Shown piece by piece: positions 1 to 4,791 of a stretch of 20,234 bases of DNA. The DNA is from a virus. Position numbers and translations under genes: made by a program. The notes under the pieces are model-generated. The model worked only from the letters and a program-made list of their open reading frames with translations, did no database searches and was not told where the DNA came from. The stretch lies in the IMG/VR virus record IMGVR_UViG_3300001798_000107, positions 1 through 20,234 of that record; one strand, given 5' to 3'. Numbering within the stretch: the stretch's first letter is position 1; every line of letters begins with the position of its first letter.

Positions 1-179
1 TTGCCCATTACGACTCCGGGATGAAGCTTTATTTCATTCACAGTTTGCCAATCCCCTGAATAACCTTCCTGATGGCCGTTTCTGACCCGGTCGTTGTCCT
101 GCCACATTCTCAGCTGACTGTTAAGTTTCTCCTTGGTAATAATACCTGGGAGGATTTCATAGATAAATTCTGCAGCCAT
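1..179 (-). CDS. Hypothetical phage protein (N-terminal part, runs off the window)
   Basis: This leftward reading frame starts at an ATG at 179 with a good Shine-Dalgarno (AAAGGAG) a few bases upstream, and stays open for 59 codons to the window edge. The visible part begins MAAEFIYEILPG and is rich in charged and polar residues, with no signal peptide or membrane helix. I do not recognise the family. It is the last visible member of the far-left leftward gene group. Between it and the preceding gene lie a GGGGAGGGTGCCC element (208-220) and a 17-bp palindrome (221-237), so it may have its own regulated promoter or be under attenuation. Confidence 0.7.
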   Translation of the reverse strand, partial: MAAEFIYEILPGIITKEKLNSQLRMWQDNDRVRNGHQEGYSGDWQTVNEIKLHPGVVMG

Positions 180-207
180 TTCGTTCTCCTTTGTTTATTC
201 CCTCAAT

Positions 208-220
208 GGGGAGGGTGCCC
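208..220 (+). repeat. GGGGAGGGTGCCC repeat element, copy 1
   Basis: This 13-mer occurs exactly three times: here, inverted at 1822-1834, and at 2087-2099. Its last ten bases belong to the wider GANGGTGCCC family. It abuts the palindrome at 221-237. Confidence 0.6.
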
Positions 221-237
221 TTGTTAGAATCTAACAA
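221..237. promoter_or_regulatory. TTGTTAGAATCTAACAA palindrome, copy 1 (candidate operator)
   Basis: A perfect 17-bp palindrome with one central base. The identical 17-mer recurs at 1355-1371, and the 13-bp core GTTAGANTCTAAC recurs at 1940, 2476 and 3216. This copy overlaps the stop codon of the 231-476 gene and lies about 40 bases upstream of the 179 start. A dimeric DNA-binding protein is the likely ligand; which one is unknown. Confidence 0.55.
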
Positions 238-476
238 TCTGTTGCCTCCACGACCTTGAACTCCGTTCTAGCGCCCTTACCACGCTGGCTCACAGCGTAA
301 TCATTAAGATTACGCCAGAACTTCAGGCGCTCCTCTGAGTGCTCAGCTTTCGTGTATTCCAGGACTTCCCAAGGTTGCCACTGCAATTCTTCCTTTGCAT
401 TCACACCCCAATAGCAACGGCGCTGCGGGTCGGTATTCACGAGATGACGCTCACGCATCATAATTACTAAGCTCAT
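231..476 (-). CDS. Hypothetical phage protein, 81 aa
   Basis: The ATG at 476 follows a near-consensus Shine-Dalgarno (AAAGGAGGT), which supports the start strongly. The 81-residue product is charged, tryptophan-rich (several W in the middle third, around QWQPWEVLEY) and has no membrane segment. I do not recognise a family. It lies 28 bases downstream of the 505-1242 gene and is probably co-transcribed with it from the promoter near 1283-1311. Its stop codon is inside the TTGTTAGAATCTAACAA palindrome. Confidence 0.7.
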   Translation of the reverse strand: MSLVIMMRERHLVNTDPQRRCYWGVNAKEELQWQPWEVLEYTKAEHSEERLKFWRNLNDYAVSQRGKGARTEFKVVEATDC

Positions 477-504
477 TTAGTACCTCCTTTATTCCCTTAG
501 TGTT

Positions 505-1242
505 TCAAAAATCCAGGTGGTCGAGTATTCGGCTGTTGGGTAATGCCTTGTACCTGTCCATGAGTTCTTTTATTACTTCACGGCTGAAGTCCTTTCCTTC
601 GCGCACGACGAGTGCGAGTACATTGTCCACCCAAGTATCATCCTCACACTGCACATGCCCGTCGAACACATCGTCGAAACAGTACCGCATGCGGTTCTCG
701 AATACCCATTTCTTGAAGCGGTCAGCTTTACTGGCATCACTGTGCGGCAGGTAGGTACGGTTCATCCACCCTATTACGTTCTCTCGATAATGGCCGAGTC
801 CAGCCGGCATGTAGTGAAACGGGTTTACATCGCTGAGATAGAATCCCTCTACCGGCATGATACGCGGCATCCTCTTGCGGATAGAATACATACGGCGCCC
901 CTGAATGAAGGGCGTCTCTCCGAATGCGATTTCGAACAGGCTACGCGCAACGGGACGGATGGTGCTGCCCTCATGGTAGGTTGCATGCTTCCGCTTCGTG
1001 GTGTAGCCCCCAAACCACACCCAGGGGAGGTTATATTCGAAGGTAGTGACAGAGGTATCACGGAGGGTGCCCATCAGCGCCCGGCGCTCCGCGCATTCCA
1101 TTAGGCGAAAATTGGAAGGCTCCGTCCATTCAGGTAAAACCAGAATGTGTTTCTTCATTACCTTAGGGATTGCGGGTTCGAATTTCTCTGGTTTGTAGTG
1201 AGACAGGCCGTAGAACCCTAAGTATCCGTCTTCGCTTTTCAT
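505..1242 (-). CDS. Hypothetical phage protein, 245 aa
   Basis: A long leftward frame. I place the start at the ATG at 1242 (MKSEDGYLGF) because AAAGGA lies just upstream; the frame extends 23 codons further to 1311, but that stretch contains the likely -10 element of the promoter. The protein is rich in aromatic and basic residues (for example NLPWVWFGGY, GRRMYSIRKRMPR) and has a C-terminal charged helix. No catalytic motif, signal peptide or transmembrane helix is evident and I do not recognise the family. One GAGGGTGCCC element lies inside the coding region at 1063-1072. It heads the leftward group that also holds the 81-aa gene and the partial gene at the edge. Confidence 0.75.
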   Translation of the reverse strand: MKSEDGYLGFYGLSHYKPEKFEPAIPKVMKKHILVLPEWTEPSNFRLMECAERRALMGTLRDTSVTTFEYNLPWVWFGGYTTKRKHATYHEGSTIRPVARSLFEIAFGETPFIQGRRMYSIRKRMPRIMPVEGFYLSDVNPFHYMPAGLGHYRENVIGWMNRTYLPHSDASKADRFKKWVFENRMRYCFDDVFDGHVQCEDDTWVDNVLALVVREGKDFSREVIKELMDRYKALPNSRILDHLDF

Positions 1243-1282
1243 ATGTAATCCTTTGTGAATTGTAAGTGGAGATATGTTGGCT

Positions 1283-1311
1283 AGTGTAATACACTTTTTA
1301 GGTAGGGTCAA
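1283..1311 (-). promoter_or_regulatory. Probable sigma70-type promoter for the 1242 gene
   Basis: On the minus strand a -35 TTGACC (1306-1311) is separated by 17 bases from a -10 TACACT (1283-1288), which would start transcription near 1276, about 34 bases before the ATG. The -10 is one half of a 13-bp palindrome AGTGTAATACACT (1283-1295), so a bound regulator could block polymerase. A related palindrome lies at 1646-1656. Confidence 0.5.
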
Positions 1312-1354
1312 TGAGAGAAATGGGATTATTATGGATTAAATATTATTCGTAGTC

Positions 1355-1371
1355 TTGTTAGAATCTAACAA
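1355..1371. promoter_or_regulatory. TTGTTAGAATCTAACAA palindrome, copy 2
   Basis: Identical in all 17 bases to the copy at 221-237. It lies about 45 bases upstream of the -35 of the promoter at 1283-1311, in AT-rich DNA, a position that suits an operator or a looping site. Confidence 0.55.
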
Positions 1372-1821
1372 AATTTTGTAATTAAATAATATTGATAATC
1401 CGTCATAATGTTAGTGGAAAAGAATAAAAGTGGTGCTATAGTACCTCATTTTTGAGTTTTCAAAAAAGGCTCAAAAAGTGTAAGATAACTTCGTGTTATT
1501 GGAAGTCATTTTTAAGGAAAATGAAAAAAAAGGTGAAAAAAATAGATGAGAGAAATCAGGGGGATGGTGCCCTAATCGTTAACATTTTTAGTCATAATAG
1601 TGTATTATAAATAAATGGTGAAATCTCACTTATAGGCGATTCACTGTGTACTACACTTTATTTTCCAATTCCAGGGTCAAGGGTATTTTCATAATTTTTT
1701 GAATGGTATCTCTTTTATACTATATCTATATTATATATAAAAAATAGAATACAAAGAGTATAAAATATGGAAAGTTATTGTATCTGCTTCGCTATGTCAA
1801 ATAGATAGCACAACGGTGTGA

Positions 1822-1834
1822 GGGCACCCTCCCC
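1822..1834 (-). repeat. GGGGAGGGTGCCC repeat element, copy 2 (inverted)
   Basis: The plus strand reads GGGCACCCTCCCC, the exact reverse complement of the element at 208-220. It marks the left border of the iteron and parS cluster. Confidence 0.6.
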
Positions 1835-1844
1835 AGCCTAAACC

Positions 1845-1901
1845 GGCGAGTTAAACTGATGGGCGAGTTAATTCGGCGAGTTAAAATGGTTTGCGAGTTC
1901 T
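1845..1901 (+). repeat. Four iteron-like direct repeats of GGCGAGTTAA
   Basis: Three exact copies of GGCGAGTTAA start at 1845, 1862 and 1875, and a degenerate fourth copy (TGCGAGTTCT) starts at 1892. Spacing is 17, 13 and 17 bases, so copies 1 and 3, and copies 2 and 4, are each exactly 30 bases apart. The array ends six bases before the parS palindrome. Direct repeats of this kind beside an AT-rich tract typically bind a replication initiator or partition protein; no such protein is recognisable in the window. Confidence 0.6.
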
Positions 1902-1906
1902 GACGA

Positions 1907-1924
1907 TTGTTTCACGTGAAACAA
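1907..1924. promoter_or_regulatory. parS: Perfect parS-type centromere site
   Basis: TTGTTTCACGTGAAACAA is an 18-bp perfect palindrome. Its inner 16 bases, TGTTTCACGTGAAACA, match the universal chromosomal parS consensus (TGTTNCACGTGAAACA) bound by ParB/Spo0J in most bacteria. A perfect 16-bp match is very unlikely by chance in 20 kb, and it lies in a gene-free locus beside iterons. No parA or parB is in the window, so the site may be read by host ParB or by a phage ParB encoded elsewhere. The sequence match is certain; function is inferred. Confidence 0.75.
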
Positions 1925-1939
1925 TGGGTATGGCATTAG

Positions 1940-1952
1940 GTTAGACTCTAAC
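1940..1952. promoter_or_regulatory. GTTAGACTCTAAC palindrome, copy 3
   Basis: Third copy of the GTTAGANTCTAAC core, 16 bases to the right of parS. The close pairing suggests that the protein that reads it acts at the same locus. Confidence 0.5.
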
Positions 1953-1981
1953 AAACTGCTATATCAGCATGCAACGCAATC

Positions 1982-2052
1982 CGGGCACCGTCCGTAACGG
2001 CATCACGCACACAGGGTGTGGCGCGTGTCGCGCAGAATACGGACGGTGCCCG
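1982..2052. repeat. 15-bp perfect inverted repeat built from GANGGTGCCC elements
   Basis: CGGGCACCGTCCGTA (1982-1996) is the exact reverse complement of TACGGACGGTGCCCG (2038-2052), with 41 bases between. The arms contain two oppositely oriented members of the GANGGTGCCC family. The loop has shorter complementary runs of CAC/GTG type. It could form a long hairpin or cruciform, or hold two facing protein sites. It lies just downstream of the 2107-2622 gene on the leftward strand, so it could also stabilise or end that transcript, though no T-run follows. Confidence 0.55.
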
Positions 2053-2086
2053 TCAAGCGGGGCACCCTCGAGACCCGCATGGAGTC

Positions 2087-2099
2087 GGGGAGGGTGCCC
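2087..2099 (+). repeat. GGGGAGGGTGCCC repeat element, copy 3
   Basis: Exact copy of the 13-mer at 208-220. A shorter inverted relative (GGGCACCCTC) precedes it at 2060-2069. It ends eight bases before the stop codon of the neighbouring leftward gene. Confidence 0.6.
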
Positions 2100-2106
2100 G
2101 TGGCGA

Positions 2107-2622
2107 TTACATCAACCCTCCTGAGGTTTTGATTGTGAATGCGGTCTTTGAGTGGGAGAACACCCTGTCGTCCGGGGCCCCGAACTTACGCTTCTTGATC
2201 GATTTCAGGATATGACCACCAGAACCAGTCAGAGAACGCTGCTGCGCGGCTTCTTTGCGCATCATATCAGATGGTGAGATGTCTGGCTCATACTTTGAGA
2301 CAAGGGTGTCCCTGGGCCCCTGCAGGGCGCTTCTGGGCAGTTCTGAGAGGAGAGAACGGGCGGTGCCGGTCTGCAGGACCCCAAGCTTGTGCAGGAAAGC
2401 CTGTGCCTCGTAATACCGCGCATTCTCAATGATGGTCATGGCGGATACGAACATGGGAGTCTGGGGCACTACCGCGTTAGAGTCTAACTCGAGATAGGCG
2501 CAGAGCGGGTACGCGAGTTCTTCGGCATTACGAGCGCCGGCCATCGAGTTGACCAGAAAAGTGTAGGGGTCAGAAAATGTACGCGCTTGGGCAACGAGAA
2601 TTTTGGCTTTTTGGAAATTCAT
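2107..2622 (-). CDS. Hypothetical phage protein, 171 aa
   Basis: The ATG at 2622 (MNFQKAKILVAQ) is preceded by GGAG at a suitable distance; an upstream ATG at 2652 has no such site. The product looks soluble: a helical N-terminal half with runs such as TIIENARYYEAQAFLHKLG and a basic C-terminal third containing KSIKKRKFG. No family is recognised. The gene follows the 2706-3194 gene with an 83-base gap that holds a GC-rich hairpin, and it ends at the border of the parS/iteron locus. A GTTAGAGTCTAAC palindrome (2476-2488) lies inside its codons for LDSN. A role linked to the adjacent locus is possible but unproven. Confidence 0.7.
   Translation of the reverse strand: MNFQKAKILVAQARTFSDPYTFLVNSMAGARNAEELAYPLCAYLELDSNAVVPQTPMFVSAMTIIENARYYEAQAFLHKLGVLQTGTARSLLSELPRSALQGPRDTLVSKYEPDISPSDMMRKEAAQQRSLTGSGGHILKSIKKRKFGAPDDRVFSHSKTAFTIKTSGGLM
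2476..2488. promoter_or_regulatory. GTTAGAGTCTAAC palindrome, copy 4 (inside a gene)
   Basis: A 13-bp member of the palindrome family within the 2107-2622 coding region. An operator-like site inside a gene recalls the stoperators of temperate mycobacteriophages, which silence transcription when repressor binds; the comparison is by position only. Confidence 0.45.
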
Positions 2623-2662
2623 AATTTTTCTCCATGAAAAATGTTTGAGCAAAAAGATAGCG

Positions 2663-2690
2663 AGGGCGCCGCCGGTGAGGACGGCGCCCT
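2663..2690 (-). other. GC-rich intergenic hairpin
   Basis: AGGGCGCCG (2663-2671) and CGGCGCCCT (2682-2690) form a perfect 9-bp stem with a 10-base loop between two leftward genes. On the minus strand a run of five T follows only about eight bases after the stem, so it is a poor standard terminator. It may attenuate transcription or mark an RNA end. Confidence 0.4.
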
Positions 2691-2705
2691 GCTAAGTGGT
2701 TGATA

Positions 2706-3194
2706 TTACGCGGCTTTTTTGGTTTTGACCGCTGCGGTTTTCGGGAGGACGCTTGCCATAATCGCAGCGAACGTCTCCTTATCTGTGTCCCGGATGTGCA
2801 GAAGATACTTTGTTACCTGCTCAGACATTGGAATGACTGGAGCGGATTTTTTCGCTGCTTCTGCTTCTGCTTCTTTCGCTTTTTCAGCAGCTCGTTTTTC
2901 GTCTCTCATGCGCTTTGCTTCAGTCAAAATGCTTCCCGTAAAATCGGGATTAGCTTTGAATACGCTTTTTGCTTGGGAAATTGCCGACTTGCCGGACGAA
3001 TTAAGCGCCTTGTTATTTTGTATGGCCTGCAATTCAGCGAGAGCATTTAAGTCGCCTGATTGAAGCAATGCAAAGCTATTGTTTGCGATAATAGCAACCG
3101 CGCCTTTTTTTACCGAGTCGGCAGAAGCTAGATTTTCAAAAGCCGTATTAATAGCTTTCAAATTAGATTTTACGTCGATTTTTTTAGCAGTCAT
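2706..3194 (-). CDS. Hypothetical lysine/alanine-rich phage protein, 162 aa
   Basis: The start is the ATG at 3194 (MTAKKIDVKSN), preceded by GGAG with an 8-base spacer; the frame is open upstream but without a start signal. The protein is mainly helical. Residues about 92-116 form a highly charged A/E/K/R segment (KRMRDEKRAAEKAKEAEAEA) that could be a coiled coil, and the C-terminus (KTAAVKTKKAA) is a basic tail of the kind seen in nucleic-acid-binding proteins. Family not recognised. It is the first gene leftward of the control region at 3195-3853, with a promoter at 3356-3384 and two palindromes in its leader, so it is likely a tightly regulated early or control gene. Confidence 0.7.
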   Translation of the reverse strand: MTAKKIDVKSNLKAINTAFENLASADSVKKGAVAIIANNSFALLQSGDLNALAELQAIQNNKALNSSGKSAISQAKSVFKANPDFTGSILTEAKRMRDEKRAAEKAKEAEAEAAKKSAPVIPMSEQVTKYLLHIRDTDKETFAAIMASVLPKTAAVKTKKAA

Positions 3195-3214
3195 GTTTTT
3201 CACTCCATTAAAAA

Positions 3215-3229
3215 GGTTAGACTCTAACC
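3215..3229. promoter_or_regulatory. GGTTAGACTCTAACC palindrome, copy 5
   Basis: A 15-bp perfect palindrome (one central base), about 20 bases upstream of the 3194 start codon and next to its ribosome binding site. A bound protein here could block transcription or translation of that gene. Confidence 0.55.
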
Positions 3230-3327
3230 AGCAGCAGGTTGATTTTAGACATGGTTGTCCCTTGTTCAGGGCGCACCCCGTTATGAAAATCAGACCTACC
3301 TCCGGCCATTGTAAACCTTTCATTTAC

Positions 3328-3348
3328 GTTAATTGACTATCAATTAAC
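3328..3348. promoter_or_regulatory. Palindrome GTTAATTGA-CTA-TCAATTAAC (candidate operator)
   Basis: Two perfect 9-base arms flank a 3-base centre. It lies just downstream of the leftward promoter at 3356-3384, at roughly +1 to +21, the classical place for a repressor operator. Other short palindromes are near: ATTTTAA/TTAAAAT at 3389-3405 and ATTCAATTGAAT at 3416-3427. Confidence 0.45.
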
Positions 3349-3355
3349 TATCCCC

Positions 3356-3384
3356 AATATAGCCTACTGTTAAAAATAAATCAA
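3356..3384 (-). promoter_or_regulatory. Probable leftward sigma70-type promoter
   Basis: On the minus strand -35 TTGATT (3379-3384), a 17-base spacer, and -10 TATATT (3356-3361). Transcription would begin near 3349 and read the 2706-3194 gene after a leader of about 155 bases. Confidence 0.5.
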
Positions 3385-3476
3385 CACAATTTTAACGATT
3401 AAAATAAATAATATAATTCAATTGAATCAATGACTTACATAATAAATATGTATAATAAGGGTACTATGATTTTATT

Positions 3477-3505
3477 TTCACAACTAGGGCGTGTGCTATT
3501 ATAAT
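3477..3505 (+). promoter_or_regulatory. Strong rightward sigma70-type promoter
   Basis: A -35 TTCACA (3477-3482), an exact 17-base spacer and a perfect -10 TATAAT (3500-3505). It is the best promoter match in the window, yet no convincing rightward gene follows before the terminator at 3809-3836. It is divergent from the promoter at 3356-3384. Confidence 0.6.
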
Positions 3506-3557
3506 GTTGGGTCTATTATAAAAAATTTTTGACCGTTTACTCCAGGTTATGGTAATT

Positions 3558-3580
3558 GTCCTGTGTCAAGGACATAGGAC
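3558..3580 (+). other. 10-bp hairpin directly before the tandem repeats
   Basis: GTCCTGTGTC (3558-3567) pairs with GACATAGGAC (3571-3580) over ten positions, one of them G-T, closing a three-base loop AAG. It ends at the exact base where the first 16-bp repeat begins. Confidence 0.5.
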
Positions 3581-3669
3581 GGGCGCCGGCGGTGTCGGGC
3601 GCCGGCGGTGTCGGCGGTGTCGGGCGCCGGCGGTGTCGGGCGCCGGCGGTGTCGGGCGCCGGCGGTGTC
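3581..3669 (+). repeat. Tandem array of a 16-bp GC-rich unit (5 full copies plus a 9-base partial)
   Basis: The unit is GGGCGCCGGCGGTGTC. Identical full copies start at 3581, 3597, 3622, 3638 and 3654; a 9-base partial (GGCGGTGTC) lies at 3613-3621. The array is followed at once by GGGCACCC. The unit contains the overlapping self-complementary hexamers GGCGCC and GCCGGC, so both DNA and RNA could fold or pair between copies. It stands out against AT-rich surroundings and lies in no recognisable gene. Confidence 0.85.
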
Positions 3670-3802
3670 GGGCACCCGTAAGTCGCTATCATCGCTATTA
3701 AAGGTCTAAGTGTTATCCCTTAAGTCCCAAGTAGCCAATTAAAGGATCATATATGAGACGTTTATGCGGAGAAAACGGATCATAATGTCCGCAAAAATGT
3801 CC

Positions 3803-3836
3803 CAAATAAAAACCCGTACCTCGCGGTACGGGTTTT
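3803..3836 (-). terminator. Rho-independent terminator of the leftward replication operon
   Basis: AAAACCCGTACC (3809-3820) and GGTACGGGTTTT (3825-3836) form a 12-bp stem with a TCGC loop. Read leftward, the GC stem is followed by five T and a further T-rich stretch, a good intrinsic terminator placed 18 bases after the stop codon at 3854. Read rightward it has four T, so it may also stop transcripts from the 3477-3505 promoter. Confidence 0.8.
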
Positions 3837-3853
3837 CAGGGCCTGGCGGATGT

Positions 3854-3919
3854 CTAGTACTTAGGGGCTTTCGACTTGCCGGGTTTTTTCGAAGCCTTCT
3901 TTTTCTTTGGTGCAGCCAT
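3854..3919 (-). CDS. 21-residue lysine-rich microprotein
   Basis: The ATG at 3919 is preceded by AAGGAG with a 6-base spacer, and that Shine-Dalgarno overlaps the thyA stop codon. The 21-codon frame (MAAPKKKKASKKPGK and on to ...KAPKY) has nine lysines and three prolines, resembling a histone H1-type or basic tail peptide. It is the last gene before the operon terminator. Ribosome binding site, position and strongly non-random composition support a real gene despite its size. It probably binds nucleic acid or another acidic partner; function unknown. Confidence 0.6.
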   Translation of the reverse strand: MAAPKKKKASKKPGKSKAPKY

Positions 3920-3930
3920 TGTAATCTCCT

Positions 3931-4791
3931 TCAGATTGATACTCTTGCCTTGATCGGCGGATGAGAGTGGTAGTTCCCCAGAGTAACATCATCGAATTTA
4001 AAATCAAAGAGGTTTTTGATTTCTTTATTCAGCAGCAGGTCTGGAGGATCGAACAGGTCTCTCTGAAGCTGCTGCTTCGCCTGCTTGATATGGTTGTTGT
4101 AGATGTGAACATCTCCAAAGGTGTGCACGAAGTCCCCGAGCTCGAGGCCTGTTACCTGCGCGACCATGCTGGTCAGCAAGGCGTAGGACGCGATGTTGAA
4201 CGGGACGCCCAGGAACAGGTCGGCGCTTCTTTGATAAAGCTGGCAGGACAGCTTCCCGTTGACGACATAGAACTGGAACAGCGTATGGCACGGGGGAAGC
4301 TTCACCTGCCCTATCTCCATCGGGTTCCACCCGGTTACGATCAGGCGCCGGCAGTCCGGGTTGGTCTTGATCCTCTCCACCACGTTGGCAAGCTGGTCGA
4401 CTCCTTTGATCTTTATGGTGGTGACCTCTTGAACTATCACGTCTCCCCTCTGTCTGATTTCCCTCATCGGAAAGTCTATCGCGCCGAAGTTGCGCCACTG
4501 CTTTCCGTAGACGGGGCCCAGGTCGCCGTTCTCGTCCGCCCATTCGTCCCAGATCCGAACCCCGTTCTCCTGCAGGGTCTTGATGTTTGTGTTTCCAGAA
4601 ATAAACCATAGGAGCTCATGCACGATGGACTTCATATGCATCTTCTTGGTTGTCAGGAGCGGAAAACCTTTCGTCAGGTCACAGCGAAGCTGACGGCCAA
4701 AGACGGAGAGCGTCCCAGTGCCGGTGCGGTCTCCCTTCTGTGCGCCGTTCTCGAGGATGTCTTTCATCAGGTTCAGGTATTGTGTTTCCAT
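3931..4791 (-). CDS. thyA: Thymidylate synthase
   Basis: Converts dUMP to dTMP with methylenetetrahydrofolate, feeding phage DNA synthesis in the cytoplasm. The 286-residue product shows the family signatures in order: [12 protein letters not shown] near the N-terminus, GPVYGKQWR at 92-100, the paired arginines at 148-149 ([12 protein letters not shown]), the active-site cysteine C168 in LPPCHT, and [20 protein letters not shown] at 187-206. N199 in PFN is the residue that selects dUMP; dCMP hydroxymethylases of this fold carry Asp there, so plain thymidylate synthase is the better call. The C-terminus ([10 protein letters not shown]) is intact. It is about 20 residues longer than the 264-residue E. 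coli enzyme. The start ATG overlaps the upstream stop (TAATG), implying translational coupling. Confidence 0.96.
   Translation of the reverse strand: METQYLNLMKDILENGAQKGDRTGTGTLSVFGRQLRCDLTKGFPLLTTKKMHMKSIVHELLWFISGNTNIKTLQENGVRIWDEWADENGDLGPVYGKQWRNFGAIDFPMREIRQRGDVIVQEVTTIKIKGVDQLANVVERIKTNPDCRRLIVTGWNPMEIGQVKLPPCHTLFQFYVVNGKLSCQLYQRSADLFLGVPFNIASYALLTSMVAQVTGLELGDFVHTFGDVHIYNNHIKQAKQQLQRDLFDPPDLLLNKEIKNLFDFKFDDVTLGNYHSHPPIKARVSI

Larger units (their letters stand above)
1312..2106. other. Gene-free control locus: candidate origin and/or centromere
   Basis: No convincing gene lies in these 795 bases. The left part (1312-1800) is strongly AT-rich, with a TATA-like tract at about 1706-1745, the 17-bp palindrome at 1355-1371, an 8-bp stem (TTTTTGAG at 1449, CTCAAAAA at 1470) and a GTGTACTACAC palindrome at 1646-1656. 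The right part (1800-2106) is GC-richer and packed with elements: GANGGTGCCC copies, four GGCGAGTTAA iterons, a perfect parS, a GTTAGACTCTAAC palindrome and a 15-bp inverted repeat. An AT-rich tract beside iterons and a centromere is the usual layout of a plasmid replication and partition region. I saw no perfect DnaA box. The functional assignment is inference. Confidence 0.55.
3512..3836 (+). ncRNA. Candidate untranslated RNA (promoter to terminator, no clear gene)
   Basis: Transcription from the 3477-3505 promoter would give about 325 nt. It would contain a 10-bp stem with AAG loop (3558-3580, one G-T pair), the 16-bp tandem repeats (3581-3669), a TGCGGA/TCCGCA stem (3765-3793) and the terminator stem (3809-3836, followed by four T in this direction). 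The only translation signal seen is AAAGGA six bases before an ATG at 3753, opening a 10-codon frame (MRRLCGENGS). A regulatory RNA, leader or decoy is possible. This is inference from promoter and terminator placement. Confidence 0.35.

Noticed and set aside
1521-1610. A rightward 29-codon frame (MKKKVKKIDERN...) in the AT-rich part of the control locus
   Set aside because: AAGG lies only three bases before the ATG, there is no promoter of quality, and the composition is what AT-rich DNA gives by chance. It also contains one GATGGTGCCC element.
2018-2215. Rightward 65-codon frame over the inverted repeat region
   Set aside because: It has no ribosome binding site, runs through repeats and overlaps the end of a better supported leftward gene.
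3581-3669. CRISPR array
   Set aside because: The 16-bp units are contiguous with no spacers, and no cas gene is present.
3753-3964. Short rightward frames (10 codons at 3753, then 59 codons from 3785)
   Set aside because: The first has AAAGGA six bases upstream but is tiny; the second runs through the terminator and antisense to the microprotein and thyA end, with unlikely composition.
3961-4611. Long frames on both strands overlapping thyA
   Set aside because: They are shadows of thyA; thyA has complete catalytic motifs.
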